From Imbricaverruca yamaguchii (Eukaryota > Arthropoda > Thecostraca > Neoverrucidae), in the NCBI GenBank assembly GCA_034440575.1, contig JAOTOL010001598.1:353501-417500 (forward strand): 64,000 bases of DNA. Direction: 5' to 3'. Both the position numbers and the translations under genes were made by a program. Shown here piece by piece: positions 34,917 to 46,425 of this stretch. Under the pieces are notes generated by a model. The model ran no database searches. It had not been told where the DNA came from and was given only the letters and a program-made list of their open reading frames with translations. Numbering within the stretch: the first letter of the stretch is position 1; the number at the start of each line of letters is the position of its first letter.

Positions 34917-37900
34917 CTATCTTAACGGGTGTGGGTATATCACGTCAAGGCGAGCTTGTCGAGTGAACATGAAAATATTCCCAGACGCCACGACCTCAGA
35001 GTCGTTCCCTATAAGCATACGTAAAGAAGAGTCGGTGTTCAACCGTCCTAAAATCTGGTGTCGCAGAGGATCGAGCAGCATACAGCCAACTAAAACACGG
35101 TACACGGTAAGCGAGTTAGAACAGCGCGGACGTAGGGGACGGTCATCACCGGTAAGCATGTAACTGTGTGTTGCGAATGTATGACCTATTCTCAATCGGT
35201 AGAGTATTACTTCTTCCCGGCGTTTGGTTCGGTGAGAGGATAGCCACTTGCCGAGTGTCGGTTTTAATACCTTGAGCTTACTACAATTGGAAGTCCAGGT
35301 TCGTTGCCATTCTGACCGTATATTTAATAATATAGTGGGGTATAGATCCCTTGGAGGGAGCCGCAGACGGACCACATGGCCATTACCAATGGCGTATTTG
35401 GCGGTAATGTCGGCAGCTTCGTTTCCCGAGAGTTCAACATGGCTGGGAATCCAGCAGAACACGATATTTCTGCCGACGTCATCTAGGGATTTTAGGACTT
35501 TGGTAATCCTCCGGGACTTTGGTAATCCTCCGGACAAGTCGGTTATCCTGGTCAAAGGTGTTCAGTGCCAGGAGACTGCTCAGAATCTGTGAAAACCACG
35601 TGTTTTGTGGACCGGTCTTTCTGTATAAAATAGAGGGATTGCAAAATGGCATACAGTTTGGCAGTAAAACTCGATGTTTGTGTCGGCAAACAAAAAGATC
35701 GAACACCTTGTTGGCTGACGTAAGCACACCTAACACCAGAGGCCGACTTTGAGCCGTCTGTGTAGATGCGCAAAAAGTCGTGGTATTCATGTATTTTTTT
35801 CCAATGTTAACATGCGGAGTTCCACCGGGTTTACCTGTCCTTTCTTTGAGCAGGTCAAAGTCACGTCAGTCTTCACTGGGACAGCATGCCACGGGGGAGT
35901 GCCCGGCGTGATGACTCGTGCTATGGAACGCGGTCCGATATTGCATTCTCGAAGAATCGAGGACATACGAATGTAAAACGGTAAACCGCGCTGAGCCCTG
36001 TGACGTGTTCTTGATGTCCCTGAGAATATCCACCGATAGGCTGAATGGTTCAGGTTTTGAGCAACATTGCATGCTTATCTCGCGCCCAATAACTTACGGC
36101 GTAGCGCAAGAGGTGGCTCGTCTACTTCCACCACTACACTAGCAGCCGGTGAAGTGCGAAAGGCTCCAGTAGCGATGCGAATAGCTGCATTGTGGATCAC
36201 ATCAAGGCGACGCTTGGTTGTGGCACACGCTCCGTCATAAATAAAACATCCTTAGTCAATTTTAGATCGCACGAGCGATCGATACATAAGAAGCAAGATA
36301 GATCTATCTGCTCTGTACGAGCATCTAGAGACTGTGCGCATTACTTGTAGTCGCTTTGCACATTGCTGCGCAAGATCGTTGATGTGGGTGGTGTATGTCA
36401 GTCGGCGATCCATCCACGCACCCGGAAACTTGGCAGCTGGCTTGAATGGTATATGACGTCCATTGAGCATAATCACGGGGTCGGTGCAAGAACGTTTGCG
36501 GCAGAAGTGGGTAGCGATGGTTTTCGATGTAGACATAACGAAACCGGTTTTGTTGCACCAAGCCTGCACCTTCTGAACAGCCATCTGGAGTTGTCTCTCA
36601 ACCATATGCACAGGGCACGAAGAGGATCATATGGCGAAATCATCCACGAAAAGCGCTCTCCCTACGGAAGTTGGCAGCGATGTACCCACGTCATTAATGA
36701 AAATAGCATAAACAATGCAACGCTTAGTACGCTCCCCTGCGGGACTCCGTTAACTTGTAAAAAGTGCCAAATAGGGAGTTCCTCTATTCTGACGCGAAAC
36801 GTTCTGGAAGACAGAAAATTGGACAAGAAGACACCCATGGGACCTCTAATTCCCATATTGTGCAGCTTCATCAGGATACCGTGACGCCACGCCGTATCAT
36901 ATGCGCCGTCAATGTAGAAAAAATATTACTGCTGTATGGTGGCGTTTCATAAACCCAGAGCGCACAACCGAGTCGAGTGTTAAAATGTGGGCAAGTGTGC
37001 TACGGTGTTTATGGAACCCACTCTGTATCACAGTAAGAAGATTGTTACCTTCTAAAAACCACATCAATCGGACATTCGCCAGTTTTTTCAAACAGTTTAA
37101 GCAGGGAGCAGGTCAGTGAGATGGGATGGCAATGTAATGGATCCGTGCCAGATTTATTTGGTTTACGTATGGGCACTATAATTGCCTCCCGCCATCAAGG
37201 TGGAAATGTGCCCGATGTCCACATTACATTTAGGGCTTCCAAAAGCGTTTCTAAAGCAGCAGCTGATAAACTTTTTATGATATCATTATGCAGTGTCGGG
37301 GCCCTCTGCCACGCTCTTGAATGTGCCGATCGCTGCAGTTAATTCAGAAATGGAGAATGGTATTTTGTACTGGAGGACGTCTGTAGTGGAAAAATCAAGA
37401 GGACGTGCCTCGCACCGATCCTTGTGTCTCAAAAATTGCTCGTTATAAGTGTTGTCCGAGCGTGCGGACAAGGCACATCCTATCTTGTCAGCCACTTCCT
37501 CTGGGTCGATGATGTCCTGTCTTGCAATGTATAAGACAGGGAGAGGAACTGGGGCGTGTTTCCCAGAGAAACGCTAAATGCGGGACCATACCGTAGACAG
37601 TGACGTGGAACGATTTAACGTGCTTACATATGATTTCCACGAGTCTCGTTTCGCTTCGGCAATAATACGTCGCGCGAGCGCTCGTGCTTTGCGAAAAGCT
37701 ATTAAATTGTACGTGCAGCTATTATTATTAAATATACGGAATGCCCTCTTCCTACCATGGATAGCCTCCAGACACTTATTGGACCACCATGGGACTGGTG
37801 CTCGAATTGACGTACCCGATGATCGAGGGATGTGGCGCTGGGCACTCTGCACAGTCGCCGAAGTGAATGTTTCTACGGAGATGACGGATTCATCGGAGTG

Positions 37901-38640
37901 GTCGCGGAGGGTGCTTTCAAGGCTAGCTTGGAAAGCCTCCCAGTCGGCTCGGTGAAATATCCACTTTGAAGGTCGTCGGCCAACCGTAACTCGATTAATG
38001 AAATGGGAGTAAACAGGAAAGTGGACGCTGTTATGTGGCCCACTATCAACCGACCATTCTAGGACAGGTGCAATTTCTTGACTGCAGAGAGTGAGGTCCA
38101 GCACGGACGTCTGTTCGGTCGGTAGTGTAATATGTGTTCGTGTTCCCGTGTTAAGAATGCAGAAAGAAAAATCGCTTATAAAACGTTCCATTGCACGCCC
38201 ACGGTTAGTAATCTTTGTTGAGCCCCAAATAGAGTGGTTTGCATTACAATCGCCACACACAATCACCGGTGGTGTGAGTTGAGCCACAGTTTCAGAAATA
38301 TCAGAAAGTGGAAAGTGTGCCCGGTGGTAGGTATAAGCTGCATATGGAAACGCTACGGTGATTTATTAGCAACAATGCACTGAATATTTGAAGAGAGAGA
38401 GGTACAAGTGTGAATGTGACAGAGTTGTGCACAGCAATGAACACACCGCCATGTGACACAGTGCTAGACGGTACATCTTTTCGTAAAACGGTGTAATTTT
38501 TTAGATGAAACGGAGTACCTGGAGCCAGTTTTGTTTCTTGGATACAACTATCGATGGCTTACGGGAACTTAAAAGATGCTGGAGGTCACTGAGGCTGGAT
38601 CTGATTGCCCTACAGCTCCGCTGTAAGACTACTATATGGG
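34917..38640 (-). pseudogene. LINE ORF2 (endonuclease, reverse transcriptase, RNase H), broken
   Basis: ORF2 carries out target-primed reverse transcription. Domains are readable across several frames. Endonuclease at about 38640-37950: CIQETKLAP near 38549, HGGVFIAVHN, SLYLPPGT, GDCNANHSIWGS near 38254, and an SGPHNSVHFP block. Reverse transcriptase: the region ending in EGPDTA near 37290, YIDGAYDTAWRHGI near 36900, NGVPQGSVLS near 36748, and the catalytic box FVDD at 36650-36639. A TGA follows the catalytic box three codons later (36629-36627). RNase H: IYTDGSKSA near 35765, FTAKLYAIL near 35660 where Glu is expected in place of Lys, FTDSEQ, and CWIPSHVELSGNEAAD near 35430. The C-terminal tail ends at 34917. 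Frameshifts lie near 38560, 38390, 38290, 37200, 36920 and 35515. Confidence 0.88.
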
Positions 38641-39359
38641 TAAGTTAATATAGTAAAATATGTGCGTTGAAGGGGAAGACAAATTAAGTAAGATGACTAG
38701 TGTATGTCAGAAACCCAGCGACATGTCTAAAGTGAGGGACAGGACTAAGATGTCTAAAATGATATTCAGCAATTATCGTCTACACACTGTTTCGAGTGTC
38801 GTGTCCTGATATGCACCGAGCGAGGATGTCCTTGGGCGCGATCGTGGTGTAGCCCCCTCAGGGGGTGACGCCGTGCATGGAAACACGCGCTTCTCAGCGC
38901 GCGCCATGCTGCTCGGCCCACTCACCGGTGGGGGGTTCAAGCGAGGCGGCGGCGGTGGCGGACCCATCGAGCTAGACGGCCCAGTCGGGCCCTCGACTCG
39001 CCTGCGTGGCGAAGGTGTACCCGCCGAAGGCGGAGGTGTCACTACAGATTGATGGCCCGCGGGTTCCGGGCTCGAGGAAACAGATAGCCGTCGGGCTGTA
39101 CGTCCACGGTCCCACAAGTCCGGGGCTCCAGGGCGCACTGGAACTCGTGGGACGCTTGGCTTAACCGCCAAGGGGTGTCCAGATGGATGGGGAGAGAGCG
39201 CGTGGCCGGCTTGGATGTTGAAGTCGGGCATGACGCTATGGTGTTGGTGGGAGGCGATGATGTTGTCACCGGTGACTTTGTGGGGCGCGTCCTCCTCTGC
39301 ACTTCACGCCACTCACCCCCCCTCCTGCCCAAGGGGCGCTGTGGAGGGTGAGTCAGCAA

Positions 39360-40453
39360 TCAGTGGTGCCTGTTTATTGCCCGGGGCTGTGGGAGCCTGC
39401 TCAGGGAGAGCTCCTTGTCTGTTCCCGTGGGCTTCGGAAAACAGTGGCTCCACGTCACCGCTTGCAGGGATCGAGATGGTGCCATTCGCTTTGTTGGCGA
39501 AGAGACAGGCAGACCAAATTTCCGGAGAAGAGTGCTCAGTTGGTCCATGAGGTCACTCGCTCCGATGTCTGTGTGTTGTGGGGTTGACTTAGAGTTTGCG
39601 ACTTTTGCTGCATATGAGATTTTCGGGTGCGCTTGGTCATACATATCTCTGGCTTCTCGAAATGTCACCCTTCGGGTGTGCTTTATTGATATTATCTCCT
39701 TTTCTCTCAGGTAGCATGGACATGTTCGGTCGTATGAAGTGTGGGGATCTTGTCCCCTGCCACAGTTGGTGCAGAATGTCGTCTCCGAAGTGCAGCACTC
39801 ACTATCATGGTCGTAGAAGGCACATCTACCACATACAGGACGGTTTCTACAATACTGGTTCGTGTGGCCAAATCTCTGACACTTAAAACATCTCATCGGA
39901 TTAGGAAGAAATACTCTGACCTTGACTTGGACGTAGCCAACCCTGATTTCAGGGGGGAGATCTGTGGTGTTAAATGTTAAGATGATATTGTTCGTTAAGT
40001 TCAATTCCGCTTCTCTCCTCACCTTCATTTTCCTAGCTCCAGTCACACCAAACTCGGACAGTCCATCGACAATCTCCTCCTCGGGCACATCTCGCAGATC
40101 AAAGCAATTTATCACGCCTCGAGATGAGTTCTTTGTCTTATGAGGTTCTACGACAATTGGGATGGATTCATCGACCCTCTTATCACCCTTGCGAACACTA
40201 TATATAAAGTCGGACACTCGTAGTGCGGTCTCCGCCTGTTCTGCCAACGCTAACTCCACTTCCAAAGAGCCGTCCCTCAACTTTTCACAGCGCAAGATCT
40301 TACCGAGTCGATCGCACCCGTCCCGCCTTTGGAAGGGCGACAACGAAGCGAGGCACTTCGTCTGACCTCTAAAGATAAGAATGCGGGGAGCAGAACTGTT
40401 TGTCTGGCCCCTACAGAGGGACCAGGAGAGTGTTTTTGGTTAGTGGATGCCAT
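39360..40453 (-). pseudogene. LINE ORF1 (gag-like, CCHC zinc knuckles), frameshifted
   Basis: This encodes the nucleic-acid-binding ORF1 protein of the I-like element. The probable start is ATG at 40453 (MASTNQ); the frame then shifts near 40370, and the long frame runs from about 40343 to a stop at 39360. The N-terminal part (LSPFQRRDGCDRLGKILRCE, then GSLEVELALAEQAETAL) resembles the start of I-type ORF1 proteins. Zinc knuckles lie at about 39890-39710: CFKCQRFGHTNQYC, then CGRCAFYDHDSECC, then a third Cys/His group beginning CTNCG. These are followed by the family signature EKEI..IK....TFREAR. The frameshift near the N-terminus would stop a full-length product. Confidence 0.85.
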
Positions 40454-40473
40454 GTGTTGTGTGGTTTGTTTCG

Positions 40474-40558
40474 GCTCCTCGGGCGCCCCACCCCTTAGGG
40501 GCCCTACTGGGGGACGCCTGGGTCCCGCGGACGCGAGGTCGCCAGGCGCCCGAGGAGC
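40474..40558. repeat. 14-bp inverted repeat beside the LINE ORF1 start
   Basis: GCTCCTCGGGCGCC at 40474-40487 is the exact reverse complement of 40545-40558, with 57 nt between. It lies just upstream of the ORF1 ATG in the element's GC-rich 5' UTR. A structured leader that affects transcription or translation is possible but untested. Confidence 0.7.
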
Positions 40559-41078
40559 TATACGGGGCAAGCGACGCCTTCGCCCGGCCGGGGGAGAGAT
40601 ACTCACCACCCCGACCAGGATCCAGCGCCACTCACCCCTTGACCCCGGCCGCCCGGGCCGGCAGGCACTGGGAAACCAAGGCCCCAGCCCGAGGCGACCT
40701 GCCACTTGACCCGCCTGAGGTCCCACGGGCCCGCCCGCCCCTCCGGGATATCGGGACCAAAGAGGTGTGTTGGTCCCCCGTCACAACTAGCACCGTGCGA
40801 CAGGGGACCTCAACCTCAAGGACTCCGTCAACCCCGGGGGGCGGGCCGAGGGGGCGCGGCTACCCCGATAAAACTGAGCTGGTGGGCAGGACCGGGGAAG
40901 TTGCCCTGCCTGCTCATAGTAGGGATAGTTGGTGTTGTATTCCCAGATGAAGGACATGGATGTTGGGATGAAATTGGGATTGGAATGGGAGCGTATGGAT
41001 GGAAGGACGAGTGAGGCACTCTTAGTCTCACCGCTCTCCGGTAGATGGTCGTCGGATCATTGGGGCACTCAATCTCCC

Positions 41079-41096
41079 CACCACGAAAAGGTGGTG
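41079..41096. repeat. terminal 5' hairpin of the LINE
   Basis: CACCAC (41079-41084) pairs with GTGGTG (41091-41096) across a 6-nt loop, about 12 bases inside the element's 5' end. A longer outer pairing (41070-41079 with 41105-41114) runs into the TSD and may be chance. Confidence 0.55.
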
Positions 41097-41108
41097 CCTC
41101 GTCGGGGG

Positions 41109-41122
41109 AGATTGAAGCTTTG
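41109..41122. repeat. target-site duplication, 5' side of the full-length LINE
   Basis: AGATTGAAGCTTTG, the second copy of the 14-bp duplication. It fixes the 5' end of the LINE at about 41108. Confidence 0.85.
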
Positions 41123-42196
41123 AATCGTTCAGCATTCGATCAACTGAAAAAGAGTTGCATCACGTGTTTAATAAGCGCACCATACCACAGCCAGATTCTG
41201 ATATCCAAATTATAATATTCTTCAGCCTTCAAACATCATCGTATTCTGCTCTAAAAGCATTATACCTATACTTTAAACGGGATCAATTATTCCCTTGCAT
41301 ATTTTTAGCCACATGGGTGATCAAGTACCTTCTTTTTAATTATCTGTATCTTATAACATCCCGAACATTATGCATACTTTGCAGGCAGATACCTAGGTAC
41401 TTGAGGAATGGCCACATATTACCTTACCATACAATAAACGTAGGACACAGGATGGAGACACCAGCAAGTTATACTTCTTAGAATAGCCATGGAGATCCAA
41501 AAAATAGTACAGAAACAGCAAAATATTGCATATGTGATGCAGCTAGAACACGATAAATTACAAACTATACCTTAACGGCCTGCTTTACCGCTTGTATCCT
41601 TATAAAATATTGTAGAACCAGTATATACTTCACGTCTTGTAGGCATGAACTAACGCTGCAAAACTTGAGTTCTATCCCAAGGCAGGCCTCGTTGGTCACT
41701 CGGGTGCTATGTCTGGACAAAACCTGGAGTATCTTCTGGCTCGTTAAGTACCTAATCGCATTAAGCACTGCTTTTTGCCACGATTTCGTCGGAACCAAAC
41801 TTGGGACGAATCTGAGCAGCGCTCGAAACAATCAGCAACAAATTAACGCCGGCCGTCTTACTATTTCGTCAGACGACACGCCAGCTGAATTAACAATAAC
41901 CCGCTCCGCGAATGTCTGCAATCGCCCCCGCCGACCCGCGAGGAACGAAGCCGCCGCCGAGATTGACTAATCAACGTCTGGGCCCGGCCGACACTCGGTC
42001 CTACAGCGGCCCACTTCCGCCGCGTCCGCTCAGACGTCGGTGCCGACACGTCGGGCGCCGCGTGCCAAGTGTTTCGTCAGAATCGAGTCGGCGCGCCACG
42101 TCCCATGCGGGACCAAGTGGCGAAAATGTCATCGGCCACCGTGCCGGGCGCGACCCGTCGGAAACCGATCGACGTGCCCATGCCGAGTGTTCGGCG
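41123..42196. other. Unassigned sequence
   Basis: AT-rich to 41860, then GC-rich with a partial, decayed copy of the 92-bp unit (GTGTTTCGTCAGA near 42070). Confidence 0.45.
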
Positions 42197-42500
42197 ACAC
42201 GATGTGCTGAGTGTGTTTCATCAGGCAAATTGCCATGTGTTCCTCGCGATGGGAATTCTGTGGTGGCGTTCCGAGCTGCCCGCTACAGGTGAGACACACT
42301 GAGTGTTTCATCAGACAAATTGCCGACTGTTCCTCGCGCTGAGAATTCTGCGAAGCGGCGTTCTAAGTGGTACACTACAGGTGAGGCACACTGAGTGTTT
42401 CATCAGACAAGTTGCCGACTGTTCCTCGCGGTGAGAATTCTGCGAAGCAGCGTTCCAAGTGGTACACTACAGGTGAGACACACCGAGTGTTTCGCCGCAC
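42197..42500. repeat. 92-bp tandem repeat containing a splice-donor-like motif
   Basis: Three and a fraction units, period 92 from 42289, 42381 and 42473. Each holds GTGTTTCATCAGACAA, TGTTCCTCGCG, GAGAATTCTG and CTACAGGTGAG. The outer copies are diverged. Confidence 0.88.
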
Positions 42501-43638
42501 GTGCCGACCACTCGCCGTGAGACAACGTCCCGGATGGTGGCGAGTCGACGCCCAGCAACCGCTCGCCCAGTCCGGGCGTGCCAGCGGCGACGCCCTGGCT
42601 TTGCACTCGTCGCGGGCGCGTGCTATGTTTGGACAATGAGCGCCCACCAACTCGTCGACGTGTTCAAGCACGACAGCTTGCCACGTGCGGCCGGCGTTTG
42701 TCCCGAGGGCTTCAAACAAATCCCGCCGGTCCTCTAGGAGCCACGCGGAGGACGACAGCTGAGCCCGGCCAGACTAGTCCGACTGCGCTGGCGCCACTCG
42801 GGCGTCCGCATCGTCTGCCGTGAAGGCGACAACGCGAAGAACACGCTTCTCCACTGCTTGGCTAACATCAAATATTATTCATGCTTCGAAACCACACAAG
42901 AAAAATGCATCGCGGCAATCATAAGGACAACGCTCCCAAAATCCGACGGAGGGGAGTGCAGGAGCAGTAACTGACATTTCACCGACTACAATTATAGAAC
43001 AACCTATGCTTAAAGCCAAAGGTCACATAATACGGACACATATTTTAGGGGAAAGTGCCCGTGTGCCATCAACGTGGCCACGGATCCCATCTGTCACTTC
43101 GTTATCCAGCGAACGGTGTCCATATGTCTGCCGGAGCACTGTCATCGTGACCACGAGCACCGGCGGCGTGACGGGCGTCGGGGTGTCGCCACAGGAGCCC
43201 GGCCCTGAGCCGGCCGTCCTGTCAGCGCCGCCGCCCACGGCACGGCCAGTCGGCCGCCGTCACCGTCCAGCCGCACACTGGAAGGCTCGCGAGCTGGCGC
43301 TGCGCCGATATTCGCCCACGCCTGGTGTCGGCTCCCGCCTGCGTTGGAAGCAGCTGATGAGCCGCTAAACAGAACATCATCACTACGTGGAATACTATAT
43401 ATCTTCGCATCCTCCTCCCATCAAAACCCTTTAGATATCTCAGAGACGCCTCTGCATGCCTCCTGGCTGTATTTTCGGCCAAAAAGTATAATTACAAACA
43501 TATGTGAAAACACATTGGCAGCGTGAAATCTTTCTTTGTAATATAGGTGCGTATTGTTAGGTTCAATGTGTGTAACTATTGAAGCAAAACATGTTATTAG
43601 CTACGTTGTCAGGCACATACATGAATACAAATAGGCCT
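42501..43638. other. Unassigned sequence
   Basis: No gene or element recognised. Confidence 0.45.
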
Positions 43639-43942
43639 ATATATATATGTATATGTATATATGTATATATATTTGTGTATGTATGTGTGTGTCTATGTAT
43701 GTGTGTGTATGTGTGTGTATGTGTGTGTGTATGTATGTATGTATGTATGTATGTATGTATGTATGGGTGTGTATGTATGTATGTATGTATGTATGTATGT
43801 ATGTATGTATGTATGTATGTATGTATGTATGTATGTATGTATGTATGTATGTATGTATGTATGTATGTATGTATGTATGTATGTATGTATGTATGTATGT
43901 ATGGATGTATGTGTGCATGTGTGTATGTGTGTGTATGTATAG
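43639..43942. repeat. GTAT tetranucleotide microsatellite
   Basis: A long run of GTAT units with GT-rich edges. Confidence 0.97.
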
Positions 43943-44496
43943 ATTGTGAGCCCAGCCAAATGTGCACAGCCACTGCCCGGCTGCAAGCCGCCCCTGATTA
44001 GCCCGAAATAGGTTAGTTGCATGTCACCTGGTCCACAGCCGGGCCGTGGCCGGTGCTGATCAATAAGCGGAATCGCTCGCCGGCAGCGGCACGAACCGGC
44101 ACCCATGTCCACCTGACCGACCACTGTGTCAGCAGCAGACTGCGGAAAATTGCCACAAGAGGGCTCACAGAAAACAGAGCGAGCGCGAGAAAGCACGCGT
44201 CTGACTGTGCTCCTGGCGGCGGCGGCGGCGGCGGCGCCGGCACACTACCGAGGGAAAGCCGCGTGTCGCACCTGCCACGGGAGCGCCACTGATCCCCTTC
44301 ATCTGCCCTCACGTCCGCCCACGGAGGCCGCGCCGCCAACGCCGGGTGGCGTGGCCAGAAGCCCGAGGGTGGCCCATTCAGCGGTGTCATCCCACACGGG
44401 ACCAAGACGGCGGACGTACTCGCCGGCCGTCATCAGTTCGGGGACGGGGTGGGCCCAATGTTGAGAACTTGCGGCGCTCCGATAGCCGGCGGATCC
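43943..44496. other. Unassigned sequence
   Basis: A GGC run lies at 44216-44236. No gene recognised. Confidence 0.45.
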
Positions 44497-44665
44497 GGCT
44501 CTCACCCGAGTTTGATCCAGCTCTGGCCGGAGCTTGATCCAGCTCTCGCCCGAGCTTTATACAGCTCTCACCGGAGTTTGATCCGGCTCTCGCCCAAGCA
44601 TGATCCAGCTCTCGCCCGAGCTTGATCCAGCTCTCGCGCTGAGCTTGATCCAGCTCTCACCGCGG
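44497..44665. repeat. 22-bp minisatellite
   Basis: Imperfect GAGCTTGATCCAGCTCTCGC units, about 8 copies. Confidence 0.85.
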
Positions 44666-44926
44666 CTGAGTCAGCGGACAGGCCCTCGGCGTGGCCGGGA
44701 CCCGACGGTCACGGGCCGCCGCCAGACTGGATCCAGGCTCACTTTTGATCTGGTCCAGCGCTGCGTGCGCTCACTACTTCTGGACGCCACGTGCATCGGC
44801 TGCCATGTCGGCCGGACGTGGTGCCGTGTCAGCCGCCGCGACGGGTCACGTCCGAGGAGCACCACAGTGGCGGCAAGGGATCCAGGTATAGCGACATATA
44901 TACCGCAGGTAGAGCAAGCGGAATAC

Positions 44927-44930
<4 letters not shown>

Positions 44931-45016
<86 letters not shown>
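44931..45016. repeat. AT dinucleotide microsatellite
   Basis: About 85 bp of uninterrupted AT. Confidence 0.97.
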
Positions 45017-45021
<5 letters not shown>

Positions 45022-45472
45022 TATACACACATATCCACATATGCCCCACCAGTACCTAGTATGTCTATGCGTGCCTAGTGTTGCAGGAGACCGCACAAGG
45101 TGATGCCAGGCGCAATACCAACATCACGTCAGCATATGCCGCAATATACTGCATGCCATAATCGGTGACAGCCTTCGGCCGATTTTGGTGATGGTGGCGA
45201 TGTTTAATGCGAGACGTTATTTGGCAGTTCATGTTAGTATACTGCGGAACGCGTTATCGTGCACGGTGGTGAACGCTGACGTTGTCGGCGTGCATGACTG
45301 GAGTGCGTTGGAGCACGCGGTACGTGCTAGTGTATGGTCGTGTAGATTAGGGTGTGTGACGGTGGATTACGGTGGCCCGCATAGCAATGCCCGACAGTGC
45401 AGGATTGTGTATGGTGATGGCCATTGGTCTGCATGATAGCGTGCGCTGTTGCGAATGGTGCCTACGTGATGT

Positions 45473-45775
45473 GTAGTACAGTGTGTAGTGCAGTGTGTAG
45501 TGCAGTGTGTAGTGCGGTGTGTAGTGCAGTGTGTAGTGCAGTGTGTAGTGCAGTGTGTAGTGCAGTGTGTAGTGCTGCATGTAGTGCAGTGTGTAGTACA
45601 GTGTGTAGTGCGGTGTGTAGTGCAGTGTGTAGTGTAATGTGTAGTGCAGTGTGTAGTTCAGTGTGTAGTGCCGTGTATGATGCAGTGTGCATTAGGGTGC
45701 GTTGCAGTGTGTAGTTCAGTGTATAGTGTAGTGTGTAGTAGTAGTATGTGGTGCAGTGCGTAATGCAGTGTGTAG
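45473..45775. repeat. 10-bp minisatellite
   Basis: TGTAGTGCAG units, about 30, with single-base variants. Confidence 0.93.
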
Positions 45776-45780
45776 TACGG

Positions 45781-46086
45781 TACACCCTGGTGAACGATGC
45801 TTGCTGGTGTACGGTACATGCTGGTGTACGGTACATGCTGGTGTACGGTACACGCTGGTGTACGGTACGTGCTGGTGTAAGGTACATGCTGGTGTACGGT
45901 ACATGCTGGTGTACAGGTACATGCTGGTGTACGGTACATGCTGGTGTACGGTACAAGCTGGTGTACGGTACACGCTGGTGTACGGTACATGCTGGTGTAC
46001 GGTACGTGCTGGTGTAGGGTACGTGCTGGTGTACGGTACACGCTGGTGTAAGGTACATGCTGGTGTACGGTACATGCTGGTGTGGC
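45781..46086. repeat. 17-bp minisatellite
   Basis: CTGGTGTACGGTACATG units, about 18, with CG/TA variants. Confidence 0.93.
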
Positions 46087-46177
46087 ATGGCCCGCCGCCA
46101 CACGCGTAGCTCACGTGTGAGCGCACTGCTCCAAGCGGCGCGGTGTTCAGGGTGCGACACCTGCACCCTGCACGCGG

Positions 46178-46425
46178 TGGGGCGGCGGGGCGGCGAGGCG
46201 GCGGGGCGGTGGGGCGGTCTGGTGGCGGGGCGGCGGGTTTGGCGGGGCGGCGGGCGGCGATGGGGCGGCACGGCGGGGCGGCGGGGCGGTGGTACGGCGG
46301 GGGCGGGGCGGCGGGGCGGCGGGACGGCGGGGCGGCGGGACGGCGGGGCGGCGGCGGGGCGGCGGGGCGGCGGCGGGACGGCGGGGCGGCGGGCGGCGGG
46401 GCGGCGGGGCGGCGGGGCGACATGG
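46178..46425. repeat. GGCGGGGC-type 8-bp repeat
   Basis: Nearly pure G/C run of GGGGCGGC units with scattered T and A. G-quadruplex potential is evident from the repeated GGGG. Confidence 0.9.

Larger units (their letters stand above)
34814..41108 (-). mobile_element. I-clade-like non-LTR retrotransposon, full length, mutated
   Basis: A 6.3-kb element lies between perfect 14-bp direct repeats AGATTGAAGCTTTG (34800-34813 and 41109-41122), taken as its target-site duplication. Reading the minus strand 5' to 3': a GC-rich 5' UTR beginning with a small hairpin (41096-41079), ORF1 with zinc knuckles, ORF2 with apurinic-type endonuclease, reverse transcriptase and RNase H, and a short 3' UTR with hairpin arms GGGCGC/GCGCCC (34868-34863 and 34841-34836) followed by a CCA-rich tail. 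The RNase H domain together with three-knuckle ORF1 organisation points to the I/Nimb group rather than Jockey proper; that placement is from recalled family traits, not a phylogeny. Both ORFs are broken by frameshifts and at least one stop codon, so this copy is not autonomous. Confidence 0.9.
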
